Of a stretch of DNA of 25,450 nt, positions 1 through 7,841 are shown piece by piece (within the stretch, counting starts at the first letter, position 1; each line of letters starts with the position of its first letter). The notes beneath the pieces were generated by a model. It saw only the letters and a program-made list of their open reading frames with translations, ran no database searches and was not told the DNA's origin. Origin of the DNA: TH1177 sp042138015 (GTDB lineage Archaea > Thermoproteota > Nitrososphaeria > Nitrososphaerales > Nitrososphaeraceae); assembly GCA_042138015.1 (NCBI GenBank), contig JBHIVA010000031.1, forward strand, positions 1 through 25,450, read 5' to 3'. A program made the translations under genes and the position numbers.

Positions 1-339
1 AGATCTTGGCTATTTCATAAAATTTTCATAATTCCTAAAATAGAGATCTTTTGTTTACAGAATTTATTAGAATTGATAGTCAAGAAGAAAAAATCAAGTA
101 AATCCATAAAAGATAACAACAAGTAAATAGGTCAAGAAGAAAAATCGTTTTCTTTTATTAATTTTAACAAGATAAAAATAAATATATCATTACATTACTA
201 TCACTTAAAATTTGAAAGAAGATACAAAATCATATTTCACAATAGACCAAAAGTTGAAGAAATGTTTTTGAAAGTGAAAAAAGATATGGATTGGAATTTT
301 GAAACTTGATGTTATTAGAGATCTTGAATAGGGGACAAT
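1..339. other. AT-rich intergenic stretch
   Basis: I see no convincing gene here. The sequence is low-complexity A/T with two imperfect copies of a GTCAAGAAGAAAAA-like string near 79 and 131. The antisense reading frame that enters from the neighbouring gene has no recognisable protein character. The final bases contain a G-rich run (AGGGGAC) just before the ATG at 340 that could serve as a ribosome binding site. Confidence 0.5.
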
Positions 340-543
340 ATGAAGAAGCGTAATACTGGTTATTCTAATTCTAGTCAAAAAAAATTTCAATCAAAAAAAG
401 GTAGAAAAGATTACGATCATAACAATCCTATAAGGAGATGTAGTATTTGTTATACATTATCTGGATGGCATTGTTATGATTGTGGAAGTGATTATTGTAA
501 TCAACATTTTCAAGCCCATAAGGATAACAATCAATGTAAATAA
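340..543 (+). CDS. small B-box-like zinc-finger protein
   Basis: This encodes a 67-aa protein. The first 30 residues are basic and polar (Lys/Asn/Ser rich) and look disordered. The second half is a compact metal-binding module with Cys34-x2-Cys37, Cys45-x2-Cys48, Cys53-x2-His56, His60 and Cys66. That spacing resembles a B-box type zinc finger, with eight potential ligands for two zinc ions. The start has an upstream AGGGGAC purine run, which supports this ATG. It stands alone, with no operon partner. The role is unknown; nucleic-acid or protein binding is inferred from the fold type only. The ordered ligand spacing makes a chance reading frame unlikely. Confidence 0.7.
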   Translation: MKKRNTGYSNSSQKKFQSKKGRKDYDHNNPIRRCSICYTLSGWHCYDCGSDYCNQHFQAHKDNNQCK

Positions 544-887
544 TATAATTCAAGATTCCTATTAAATATTTAGATCTATAAAATTTACTACTTAAAGAAT
601 CAAGATTAAATATAGTTAATTAGGTAGGTGCAAAAAAATATTATTCTAAATCCGTACGTTTTATATAAATTAGTTCTTGAGTTTTTACGATCTATATTAA
701 AAGTTCCGTATTGCAGTATTGTTATGTTGCTTATAATAGGTTTAATATTCAAGATATGTAAAAAGCTATTGATTAGGAATCTAGCGAAAAAATAGTAATG
801 ATAGAAATGGCTATATCAATTATTCACATATTTAGTTAGTAGAGTCATTCTCTATCTCTATTATTCAATTTTAATTTACAAAGAAGG
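544..887. other. intergenic, no gene seen
   Basis: This gap between the zinc-finger gene and the minus-strand tRNA-Leu is AT-rich with stops in all frames. I see no convincing inverted repeat, RNA gene or coding remnant in it. Its right edge is the 3' flank of the tRNA. Confidence 0.45.
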
Positions 888-932
888 TGCGGGAGGTGGG
901 ATTTGAACCCACGAATCCCTGAGGAACAGGGT

Positions 933-972
933 TGTAGGACAAGATCTGTATTGTTTTTTCTGACCAATTCAT
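933..972 (-). other. tRNA-Leu intron 2 (position 37/38)
   Basis: This 40-nt insertion sits at the canonical archaeal intron site, just 3' of the anticodon. Removing it joins CTTAGA to ACCCTG, so that CAGGG pairs perfectly with CCCTG. Within the intron an ATTG/CAAT helix is visible, and CTA near its 3' end can pair with the anticodon TAG, as is common in pre-tRNAs. The bulge-helix-bulge here is less regular than for intron 1, so the boundaries are inferred mainly from the restored cloverleaf. Confidence 0.65.
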
Positions 973-979
973 TCTAAGC

Positions 980-1013
980 ATCGCACCATCGTTCACCTTT
1001 CATGATAGATGGA
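980..1013 (-). other. tRNA-Leu intron 1 (position 30/31) with BHB motif
   Basis: The boundary forms a bulge-helix-bulge of the kind cut by the archaeal tRNA splicing endonuclease. On the minus strand, central helix CGCA pairs with TGCG (4 bp), flanked by three-base bulges GGT and ATG. The inner helix is CCATC/GATGG. Cutting GG^T and AT^G joins CAGG to G, rebuilding the fifth pair of the anticodon stem exactly. The site is noncanonical, inside the anticodon stem. Removal is probably required before the second intron adopts its own splice structure. Confidence 0.75.
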
Positions 1014-1054
1014 CCTGCGCCGTTGGCCAGGCTTGGCAACCCCCGCGTACCTAT

Positions 1055-1075
1055 TGCATTTAAAATTTAAAAAAG
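1055..1075 (-). promoter_or_regulatory. probable TATA region for tRNA-Leu
   Basis: On the minus strand an A/T-rich block containing TTTAAATTTTAAATG lies about 10-30 nt upstream of the tRNA 5' end, where an archaeal TATA box is expected. The phosphomutase gene diverges from the same spacer, so the AT block could serve both sides. No experimental signal is visible. Confidence 0.3.
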
Positions 1076-1117
1076 CCAAATTTATCTATTCTTAAATTTA
1101 TAGAGTATTGTAGCAGG

Positions 1118-2551
1118 ATGGAGCAAGTAAAGTCCAGAAAAAGGCTATTTGGAACTAACGGAGTTAGAGGTGTTTTTGGGAAGGAATTAACTATTGAATT
1201 AACTATAGATCTGATGTATTCTCTTTCAACTTATTATAAACATGGCCCAATAATTGTAGGATGTGATGGGAGAAAATCGAATCAGATTCTCTCTAACGTA
1301 GTCACTTCAACCTTAAATTCCGGCGGATTAGATGTGATATACGTAGGACAAGTTCCCACACCATGTCTCCAATTTGCAATAAAGAACAAGAAATGTAATG
1401 GAGGAATAATGATTACAGCATCTCATAATCCTCCAGAATATAATGGGATAAAACCATGTTCTAGAGAAGGGGTAGAAATATCTAGAGAAGATGAGTTGAT
1501 AGTTGAAGATATATTTTATTCCAAAAAATTTTCAAAAATTGATGGTACAAATAAGACTTACAACGATGATAATATAATAAGAGAGTATCTTGATAAAGTA
1601 CAAAGTTTAATTGATATTGATAAAATAAGATCTAGATGTTTTAAAGTTGTACTAGACCTTGGAAATGGTGTGCAATCTTTAGTTGCTCCTTATCTAATGA
1701 AAAACCTTGGTTGCGAGGTTATCAGCATTTATAGTGACATCGATGGAAATTTCCCTGGAAGAGGACCAGAGCCTACAGTTGAAAATCTCAATACATTATC
1801 TAATATGGTTAAAGATACCAAAGCTGATTTAGGGGTTGCATATGATGGGGATGGGGATAGAAGTATTTTTTGTGACGAGAATGGGGTTATTCATCCTGGC
1901 GATAGAACGGCTGCATTGCTAGTAAAATATCTTTTAAGCAACAAACACGAAAATGCAGATATAATTTGTCCTATAAACACAACTATGAATGTTACTTTTG
2001 TAGCTCAAGAACTAAATTCCAAGGTAATAGAAACTAAGGTTGGAAGTGTAGAAGTTTCGAGAGAGATGTTGAAAAGAAATGCAATAATAGGATTAGAAGA
2101 AAATGGTGGTTTTATGTACGGAAAACTGAACCATGTAAGGGATGGAGCCATGACAACTGCTTTGATTTTGGATATGCTTGCAAATAGTCAATCTTTTGAT
2201 TATAATTTTGATAACAATTCAAAGAATAGCCAAATAAATAGCAAGAATTTTAGAACGTTTTCCGATCTCATAGGTTCTTTGAGAAAAATCTACCAGTACA
2301 AAACTAAATTCAAATGCGAATCTAAGGAAATAGCAGATATAATAGTTACCGATTGTATAGAACATGGAAGCGCCATGAAAATTGAAACTCTCGATGGTGC
2401 AAAAATTTGGATAGATGAAGAAACATGGATAATGGTAAGACCCAGCGGAACCGAGCCTCTTGTTAGGATGTATGGAGAATCTACATCAGAGACTTTGTTA
2501 GATTCAAAAGTAAGAGAATATACACGTATTATTGAAAATATTATAAAATAA
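1118..2551 (+). CDS. glmM: phosphoglucosamine / phosphomannomutase
   Basis: This 477-aa protein belongs to the alpha-D-phosphohexomutase family, which interconverts hexose 6-phosphate and 1-phosphate for sugar-nucleotide synthesis. All four signature elements are present. FGTNGVRG (11-18) is the N-terminal phosphate-binding loop. TASHNPPEYNG (100-110) carries the catalytic phosphoserine Ser102. DGDGDR (243-248) binds Mg2+, and RPSGTEP (441-447) is the C-terminal phosphate loop. The length fits archaeal members (about 440-460 aa), with a small Asn/Ser-rich insertion near 365-385. Substrate preference (glucosamine, mannose or glucose) cannot be read from sequence; the FGTNGVRG form favours GlmM-like. 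It is monocistronic and diverges from tRNA-Leu. Confidence 0.9.
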   Translation: MEQVKSRKRLFGTNGVRGVFGKELTIELTIDLMYSLSTYYKHGPIIVGCDGRKSNQILSNVVTSTLNSGGLDVIYVGQVPTPCLQFAIKNKKCNGGIMITASHNPPEYNGIKPCSREGVEISREDELIVEDIFYSKKFSKIDGTNKTYNDDNIIREYLDKVQSLIDIDKIRSRCFKVVLDLGNGVQSLVAPYLMKNLGCEVISIYSDIDGNFPGRGPEPTVENLNTLSNMVKDTKADLGVAYDGDGDRSIFCDENGVIHPGDRTAALLVKYLLSNKHENADIICPINTTMNVTFVAQELNSKVIETKVGSVEVSREMLKRNAIIGLEENGGFMYGKLNHVRDGAMTTALILDMLANSQSFDYNFDNNSKNSQINSKNFRTFSDLIGSLRKIYQYKTKFKCESKEIADIIVTDCIEHGSAMKIETLDGAKIWIDEETWIMVRPSGTEPLVRMYGESTSETLLDSKVREYTRIIENIIK

Positions 2552-2868
2552 ATTCCTAGAATTATTTTATATTTAATTACTAGACTTAGATAATTCTCTT
2601 TAACTTTAGGCGACCCCTTTATTGTTTATTGATTAATAGCTCGATAATATACAACTAATAAGTTAATTTCAGAAATATTAAATCTTTAAGTTGATAATAC
2701 TTAACGAGTATAATGAAACTAATTAATTTATTTGTAAATATCAATCCAAAGTAGTTTCAATTCCAGTATATCTATCGTTATAACAACCTTTAACATTTCA
2801 TGGTTCCTCGCCTAAAGGATTGAAAAGAACTAAATTAACAAGTTAATTATTATCTGCCAATTCAAAAA
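2552..2868. other. intergenic, no gene seen
   Basis: This gap lies between the phosphomutase and purU. Directly at the phosphomutase stop there is a short inverted repeat (AATTC-CTA-GAATT, 2551-2563) followed by a T-rich tract, which may act as a weak terminator. The rest is AT-rich with no open frame of note and presumably includes the purU promoter. Confidence 0.4.
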
Positions 2869-3771
2869 ATGAATCGAGAAAATAGCAGTAAAAAAAAGAA
2901 TTGTGAGAAAACCCTCATTGAAATTACCGTTATAGGGAATGACAGGAAGGGTGTAGTAGCAGAAATAACAAATTTTATTTTTAAAAATGAAGGAAACATA
3001 GAAAAGATAAACCAGAACGTTGTCAGAGGTCTATTCGGAATGCAGTTAGAAGCATCATTTAATAACGTAATTCAAAAAAACCTTAATTCTGGATTAAAGA
3101 GTCTTGCGAAAAAGTTAAAGATGGAAATTAAAGTTCATTATCAAGAGCCAAACAGACTCACAAATATAGCAGTGTTAGTAAGCAATGAAAATCATTGTCT
3201 GCTTAGAATTTTAGAATCATATGAAAAGAAAGAACTTCGAGCAAATATCCCAATAATAATAGCAAATTCTGAAAATCTAAGACCAATAGCAAAAAAGTAC
3301 GATATTCCATTTGTTGTGGTAGACCACAAAGACCAATTACAAGCCGAGGAAGAAATCTTGCATCTTTTTGAAGACTATAATATAGATCTGGTTGTACTTG
3401 CACGGTACATGAGAATATTAACTCCAAACTTTGTTTGGAGATATCCTAACAAGATAATTAATATTCATCCATCACTATTACCTGCCTTTCCAGGGGCTTT
3501 TGCATACGTACAAGCATATGAGAGAGGAGCAAAAATTGTAGGATGCACTGCACATTTTGTAACAGAAGATCTGGACCAAGGACCGATAATTTGCCAGAAT
3601 TCGTTTAAAGTATTAGACAATGATGACGTAGAATCTATAAAAAGGAAAGGGAGAAGGTTGGAAAGTTATACTCTCTTACAAGCTCTAAAACTATATCTTA
3701 ATGGAAAGCTAGAGGTTTATTGGGGAAAAGTACATATAAAAAATAACAAAAAAATCAAGATAAAAAACTGA
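2869..3771 (+). CDS. purU: formyltetrahydrofolate deformylase
   Basis: PurU hydrolyses 10-formyl-tetrahydrofolate to formate and tetrahydrofolate, balancing the one-carbon pool. The 300-aa protein has the expected two parts. An N-terminal ACT regulatory domain covers about residues 16-90 (ITVIGNDRKGVVAEITNFIF). A formyl-transferase fold follows from about residue 96. The catalytic triad of the fold is intact: Asn198 and His200 in INIHPSLLPAF, and Asp236 in EDLDQGPI. The glycine-rich formyl-folate loop PSLLPAFPGA is present. Length is close to bacterial PurU (about 280-290 aa), with a short Lys-rich N-terminal extension. It has no tight operon partner; an imperfect hairpin follows the stop. 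A phosphoribosylglycinamide formyltransferase is unlikely because of the ACT domain. Confidence 0.9.
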   Translation: MNRENSSKKKNCEKTLIEITVIGNDRKGVVAEITNFIFKNEGNIEKINQNVVRGLFGMQLEASFNNVIQKNLNSGLKSLAKKLKMEIKVHYQEPNRLTNIAVLVSNENHCLLRILESYEKKELRANIPIIIANSENLRPIAKKYDIPFVVVDHKDQLQAEEEILHLFEDYNIDLVVLARYMRILTPNFVWRYPNKIINIHPSLLPAFPGAFAYVQAYERGAKIVGCTAHFVTEDLDQGPIICQNSFKVLDNDDVESIKRKGRRLESYTLLQALKLYLNGKLEVYWGKVHIKNNKKIKIKN

Positions 3772-3773
3772 CA

Positions 3774-3805
3774 ACTTTTGTGCAGAGTTATAATCTCTTG
3801 CAAAG
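3774..3805 (+). terminator. imperfect hairpin after purU
   Basis: Just after the purU stop, CTTTTGTGCAGAG can fold back on CTCTTGCAAAGG across a TTATAAT loop, with one bulge on each side. No U tract follows directly, so termination or mRNA 3'-end stabilisation is only inferred. Confidence 0.35.
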
Positions 3806-4181
3806 GAACGAACATGGGATCATTATAAAAAAATTATTTTTTGATAGTTTACCGAAACACATCTATTCAGTCTTACTAGCTATTTTTGTTTGCTTTTTGA
3901 TATATTATTTAGGTTTTATTTTTTTCAAATGTTAATTAAATATAAGCAAATCGATCCAAAAGTAATAGATAAATTAAACTATAAGATTTTTTGAAGATTA
4001 GATAAAAAAAATAAAAGCCATTTTTTATTCAACGTTTAAAATGCTAAACGTTATTTATTTATTGATCAATTGCATAATCAACTATTAGGTTTTTTTATCT
4101 TATTCCAGCTTTTATTGTATTAGAGGCTAGAGTAAATTTATAAACTATTTATTTAATTATCCATATCAAAAATATAATTCA
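3806..4181. other. intergenic region upstream of creatininase gene
   Basis: No coding sequence is evident. The region is T-rich with many short A/T runs. The one ordered element is a perfect inverted repeat at 4031-4052, listed separately. The last 50 bases are A/T-rich and probably contain the promoter of the gene at 4182. Confidence 0.4.
4031..4052. repeat. perfect 8-bp inverted repeat
   Basis: AACGTTTA and TAAACGTT flank a six-base AAATGC spacer, giving a perfect 8-bp stem in otherwise structureless DNA. A T-rich stretch follows (TATTTATTTATTG). It lies 260 bp after purU and 130 bp before the creatininase gene. It could be a protein-binding operator or a terminator; I cannot decide between them. 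Confidence 0.4.
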
Positions 4182-5021
4182 ATGGATAGTTCAGTGACAA
4201 AAATGTCGAAAGTCTACGACATGACAAATTTGGATCTGCAAAATTTACCAGATTCAAAATGTGCTATTATACCATTAGGCTCTTTAGAACAACATGGAAA
4301 TCATCTTCCTGTTTCTACTGACTCTATAATAGCTGAGTTCCTTGCAGAAAACGTAGCAAAAAGAATTCATGCTATCAGTCTTCCAGTCCTGACATTTGGG
4401 ATTTCTTTTGAACACGAACCTATGTTCAATATATCCCTCAGTCATAATACTTTTTCATTAGTAATAAAAGAGATCTGTATTTCGCTTTTAAAATTTGGAA
4501 TAAAAGATATTATCATTCTAAATTCGCATCACGGAAATATGGGTGCACTTCATTACGTAGCTCAAGATGTCACTAACTACTTTTTTAGCAATTCTAGTGA
4601 CGATATTAAGAATTATGGAAGATTAGAAAATTTAAATGAATATTTGAAAAAAGATAAAGGTATAAACTTTATCAATTATTGGCACCTAATGGAAAAATTT
4701 GATCATGCAGGAGAAATAGAAACATCAATTATCTTAGCTATAAAACCAGATCTTGTCAAGTTAGATAGAGTTACCCATGAACCTGTAAAGTACTTTGATA
4801 TGGATACCGTTGAAAATGAAATGAAAACATCTAAGGAAGTAAAAGTAGCTTACTCCAGTGTTATGAATGTTCCAGGATCGTTTCGAAAGATAACCGGTTC
4901 TGGAATATGGGGGGATCCTATTAAAGGATCTCCAGAAAAAGGAAAGAGACTTTTGAAAGATCTAATAGTTAAAATAGAAAAAACAATTGATGATTTCAAA
5001 AGAGTGAAAGACGATAACTGA
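4182..5021 (+). CDS. creatininase-family metal-dependent amidohydrolase (ArfB/MftE-like)
   Basis: This 279-aa protein has the creatininase fold markers. PLGSLEQHGNHLPVSTDS (31-48) supplies Glu36, His38 and Asp47. LNSHHGNMG (113-121) supplies the central histidine. HAGEIETS (175-182) supplies the late glutamate. These residues bind two divalent metals in the family. In archaea the best-known member is ArfB, the formamide hydrolase that removes formate from the first intermediate of riboflavin and F420 synthesis. MftE and creatininase itself are relatives, so substrate is uncertain. Thaumarchaea make flavins and F420, which makes an ArfB role plausible but inferred. The stop codon lies within a 7-bp hairpin. 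Confidence 0.8.
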   Translation: MDSSVTKMSKVYDMTNLDLQNLPDSKCAIIPLGSLEQHGNHLPVSTDSIIAEFLAENVAKRIHAISLPVLTFGISFEHEPMFNISLSHNTFSLVIKEICISLLKFGIKDIIILNSHHGNMGALHYVAQDVTNYFFSNSSDDIKNYGRLENLNEYLKKDKGINFINYWHLMEKFDHAGEIETSIILAIKPDLVKLDRVTHEPVKYFDMDTVENEMKTSKEVKVAYSSVMNVPGSFRKITGSGIWGDPIKGSPEKGKRLLKDLIVKIEKTIDDFKRVKDDN

Positions 5022-5034
5022 AATAGCCAGTTAT
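5014..5034 (+). terminator. hairpin overlapping creatininase stop
   Basis: ATAACTG-AAATAGC-CAGTTAT forms a perfect 7-bp stem with a 7-base loop. It includes the TGA stop of the preceding gene and is followed by ATTT-rich DNA. The position suggests a transcription terminator or 3'-end structure separating it from the LSm gene. Confidence 0.45.
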
Positions 5035-5099
5035 TTCAAGACTTTGATTATTTAATCCTAAAAAATTTATCGTTATATTGAGATAAAATTATCTAGTGA

Positions 5100-5116
5100 A
5101 ATTTTAATATATACCT
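5100..5116 (+). promoter_or_regulatory. TATA-like element upstream of LSm
   Basis: The sequence ATTTTAATATATACC lies about 35-45 nt before the LSm start, the right place for an archaeal TATA box serving the LSm-L37e transcription unit. It is recognised only by composition and position. Confidence 0.35.
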
Positions 5117-5148
5117 ATGATTCATTTCTACTAAAGGTAGAATAAGTA

Positions 5149-5379
5149 TTGTCAGTGGATATGGCCGTAAAGGTTTTGGACGAGAGTTTTGGAAAAGTTG
5201 TCTTGATAAAGTTAAAGGGTGGAAAAGTTATCAGAGGTATTCTTCATGGATTTGATCAACATATGAATTTGTTGCTCGATAACTCTGTTGAAATATTTGA
5301 TGAAGGAAAAACTTCTAATTTAGGTACTATAGTAGTTAGAGGCGATAATGTTGTCATCATTTCCCCGCCCCCAGCATAA
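5149..5379 (+). CDS. Sm-like archaeal protein (SmAP/LSm)
   Basis: This encodes a 76-aa LSm protein that would assemble into a heptameric ring binding U-rich RNA. The Sm1 motif is seen in VLIKLKGGKVIRGILHGFDQHMNLLL, split here as LKGGKVIRGILHGFD and HMNLLLDNSVE. The Sm2 motif is LGTIVVRGDNVVIIS near residues 58-72, with the signature RGDN. The start is taken as TTG at 5149, about 8-10 nt after AAAGGTAG; GTG at 5155 or ATG at 5161 are alternatives and would remove only a few residues. The gene for ribosomal protein L37e follows after 71 bp, an LSm-L37e pairing conserved in many archaea. Confidence 0.92.
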   Translation: MSVDMAVKVLDESFGKVVLIKLKGGKVIRGILHGFDQHMNLLLDNSVEIFDEGKTSNLGTIVVRGDNVVIISPPPA

Positions 5380-5450
5380 AGTGAACAAGGTTTTTGGGGA
5401 ATAAATAATATTAAAGATATTACAGATTATTGAGGAGGGAGAGTGAATAG

Positions 5451-5621
5451 ATGACAAAAGGAACAACTTCAATGGGAAAATACACCAGAAAGAAAGTTCA
5501 TATTAGATGTAGAAGATGCGGTCATAACTCATTTCATAAACGTGGGAAAGAATGTTCCAAATGCGGATATCCAGATCCAAAAATTAGAAAATACAATTGG
5601 ATTAAAAGACGAGTTATTTAA
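5451..5621 (+). CDS. rpl37e: 50S ribosomal protein L37e
   Basis: This encodes a 56-aa zinc-binding protein of the large ribosomal subunit. It begins MTKGTTSMGK, a typical L37e N-terminus. The zinc ribbon uses Cys20-x2-Cys23 and Cys35-x2-Cys38. The middle and end are highly basic, including YTRKKVHIRCRRCG and KYNWIKRRV, as expected for an rRNA-embedded protein. A strong Shine-Dalgarno sequence, GAGGAGGGAGAG, lies upstream of the ATG, unusual for this window and in keeping with high expression. It is downstream of the LSm gene and probably co-transcribed with it. Confidence 0.95.
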   Translation: MTKGTTSMGKYTRKKVHIRCRRCGHNSFHKRGKECSKCGYPDPKIRKYNWIKRRVI

Positions 5622-5752
5622 CAAAAGTTACTAATAAGTCTAAATTTAGCATTAAATATTTAGCGTTTCAATCTTAACAAAGAAAAATCTTATTTATCTA
5701 ATAATATAAAACTCATTCAGAGTACATGTGGAGGCGGTGATTATAACATATT

Positions 5753-6994
5753 ATGGTAGTATTAAATGAAATATACCTAATAATATTAGCCGGTCTATCC
5801 ATAATTTTCGGATTACTTTTTGGTCATTTTATAGCTTGGCTTAAAATTCATTTTAAGAAATCTATACCTGAGAATACTGACAAGTTGACTAGTAACAGAG
5901 ATAATATTAATAATAATAAATCAAGAAATACCGGTAATCAAAAACAGCTGCTAGAATTAAAAAGTATAGATCGAGTTAATGATCAATATATATTTAACAA
6001 GAACAGTCATAAATTAGAAGATGAGATTAAATTATACCAATTTGAAAAAGATCTTGTCACACGTGCAATTGAAAACATTTTGATTGCGTCAAGAAATGAA
6101 AGTATTGATGATTTGGAACGAGATAGATTATTGATAAAATACAAAGAACAATTAGGATCTCTGAATCAGAACATGGAAAAAATTCAATCTCAAATGGATA
6201 TTACAATGCTGATGAATTTTAGAGATGATCTTATGAATATATTGGAAAATAAAATTAGTCAAATAGATGAGAAGATAACAGCGATCAATGATAAATACAA
6301 AAGTTCGATGAATACAAGTTTAGAGAACAAAAGTTACAATTTAAAAGATAATAATAAGATTAGTAGCAACAATCATGACCAGGGAAAGAGTAACCTAAAA
6401 AATACATTAAATAGAATATTTATTAATAATCCAAAATCTAAATATACAAGAAATCTCTTTGCTAAAAGATCAGAGGAAAGAGAAATAGTAGATTATAAAG
6501 TAGACCATGCTATTGAAGGAGGAGTAGAAGACGAAAAAAGAATTCAAGAGATAAGATACAAAGTATTGGATGCTCTAGATAGTTTAGAAAATATAAAACC
6601 ATTAGAAGATTCAATAGAAAATAAGATTGAGTCAATTAATAATGAAGAGTACAAAGAGCAAACAGAGAAAGAAGAAATAAAAATATCGAAAAACGATACT
6701 AATAATAGTAACAAGGAAGATATTAAAATCCTAAATGTTCCTAAAATAGATACAAAAGAAGATAACAAATTTGTAAACATAAATAGACAACAAGAAAATT
6801 CAGAAACTTCCTTAAAAGAAAGTAATAAAGATATGAAAAAAAGTGAAAATAAATTTCCTCTAGCATCATTGTTCTCTAGACAGAATAATCAAAATAAAAT
6901 AGAAGATAAAAGTGAAGCAGAAAAAATTATAACAAAATATGAACACAAACAGCAAAATAGAAATCCTTTAGGTAACATATTTAAAAATATCTAG
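5753..6994 (+). CDS. membrane-anchored coiled-coil protein of unknown function
   Basis: This 413-aa protein has one N-terminal hydrophobic segment (about residues 5-31, ending in basic residues) that should anchor it in the membrane with the bulk cytoplasmic. Residues about 85-190 are heptad-like and charged, consistent with coiled coil (KDLVTRAIENILIASRNE; LIKYKEQLGSLNQNMEK). The rest is very rich in Asn, Lys, Glu and Ile and looks disordered, with a short possible C-terminal motif FPLASLFSRQN and a related end NPLGNIFKN. A GGAGGCGGTG run sits about 15-20 nt upstream of the ATG, further than usual. I do not recognise a family. The domain plan resembles cell-envelope or division scaffolds, but no function should be read from that. 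Confidence 0.6.
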   Translation: MVVLNEIYLIILAGLSIIFGLLFGHFIAWLKIHFKKSIPENTDKLTSNRDNINNNKSRNTGNQKQLLELKSIDRVNDQYIFNKNSHKLEDEIKLYQFEKDLVTRAIENILIASRNESIDDLERDRLLIKYKEQLGSLNQNMEKIQSQMDITMLMNFRDDLMNILENKISQIDEKITAINDKYKSSMNTSLENKSYNLKDNNKISSNNHDQGKSNLKNTLNRIFINNPKSKYTRNLFAKRSEEREIVDYKVDHAIEGGVEDEKRIQEIRYKVLDALDSLENIKPLEDSIENKIESINNEEYKEQTEKEEIKISKNDTNNSNKEDIKILNVPKIDTKEDNKFVNINRQQENSETSLKESNKDMKKSENKFPLASLFSRQNNQNKIEDKSEAEKIITKYEHKQQNRNPLGNIFKNI

Positions 6995-7159
6995 TAATAA
7001 TAATGATAATTTTATCAAATATAAGTATTGAATATAATACTTCCTTTACTAAATTTACAATACTAGTATAATTATTGAAAAGATCTTATGATCAATTAAG
7101 CATATCATTTAAATGGTAAAGTTGGAATTACATTAAAAGTAAAATAGAGCGTTTTTTTA

Positions 7160-7591
7160 CTATTCTCTTCCAATAAAACCTATGAGATCAAATCCTTCAT
7201 CTGTTCCTGTGGATGTTATTTCAGCGATAGAAATCAGATGATCATCTGGATCGACTATTATAGTATGCTTACCAAATGGCTCTTCTCTTGGCTCTTTAAA
7301 GAATTTGATATTTTTTTCCTTTAATTCTTTTACTACGTTATCAAGATCGCTAACCATAAATCCCACTAAAATATCAGAATTTGAATGGTCTGATTGCCCA
7401 GATGATTTTCTCTTTCTTGGGTGAAGAGCTAAGCTAGTTCCACTAGTAAAAAATTCTATCCAATCTCTAGATTTGACTTTGGTTTTCAATCCCAGTGTTT
7501 TGGAATAAAAATCAAAGGAACTTTCCATGTTATCTACCAATAAAATAACAGATCCTATTTTACCAAACATTGTCGTATGAGATGATATCAA
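7160..7591 (-). CDS. VOC (glyoxalase/bleomycin-resistance) family protein
   Basis: This 143-aa protein shows the paired beta-alpha-beta-beta-beta modules of the vicinal oxygen chelate fold. The first half has VILLVDNMESSFDFYSKTLG (15-34) and SLALHPRK. The second half has GFMVSDLDNVVKELKEKNI and DPDDHLISIAEI, whose Glu matches the usual C-terminal metal ligand. The first-strand His common in glyoxalase I is replaced by Ser (KIGSVILLV), so enzymatic class is unclear. The internal Met at residue 8 (MFGKIG) may be the real start, since family members begin close to the first strand. It is convergent with the coiled-coil gene. Substrate unknown. Confidence 0.8.
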   Translation of the reverse strand: MISSHTTMFGKIGSVILLVDNMESSFDFYSKTLGLKTKVKSRDWIEFFTSGTSLALHPRKRKSSGQSDHSNSDILVGFMVSDLDNVVKELKEKNIKFFKEPREEPFGKHTIIVDPDDHLISIAEITSTGTDEGFDLIGFIGRE

Positions 7592-7841
7592 AGTATTAGT
7601 TATTAAAAGAATTCGATTATGCCTTAATTTTAACTATTTTTTCATCTATTATTTTGTTGAATAACTGATATTCTAATCCACCTAATAACAAAGTAGCGAT
7701 TGTTGAAGAAAATGCAAACATATACTATCAATAAATTCAATTCTTAAAATATGATGGTATTGAATACAACTACAAAGACAACAAAAAGAAATAACTAGTA
7801 GAGAAAGAGGATTATGACTAGTATAATCTTATAAATTTAAT

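Larger units (their letters stand above)
888..1046 (-). tRNA. tRNA-Leu(UAG) with two introns
   Basis: Read on the minus strand, the acceptor stem GCGGGGG (1040-1046) pairs with CTCCCGC (889-895, one G-U), with discriminator A at 888. The T arm is GTGGG-TTCAAAT-CCCAC. The D arm has the leucine-type AAGCCTGGCCAA loop. The anticodon loop CTTAGAA lies at 972-978, giving anticodon UAG (974-976). Two insertions must be removed for a cloverleaf: 980-1013 (34 nt, between tRNA positions 30 and 31) and about 933-972 (40 nt, canonical 37/38). The mature tRNA would be 85 nt with anticodon stem CAGGG/CCCTG and a leucine-length variable arm. CCA is not encoded. The 3' end of the second intron is less certain than the first. 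Confidence 0.85.

Noticed and set aside
205..390. Minus-strand 61-codon frame overlapping the zinc-finger gene start
   Set aside because: Low-complexity and overlapping a better-supported gene; no family features.
6544..6780. Minus-strand frame of Leu/Ser-rich text opposite the coiled-coil gene
   Set aside because: Mirror of the Asn/Lys/Glu-rich coiled-coil protein; repetitive and without start context.
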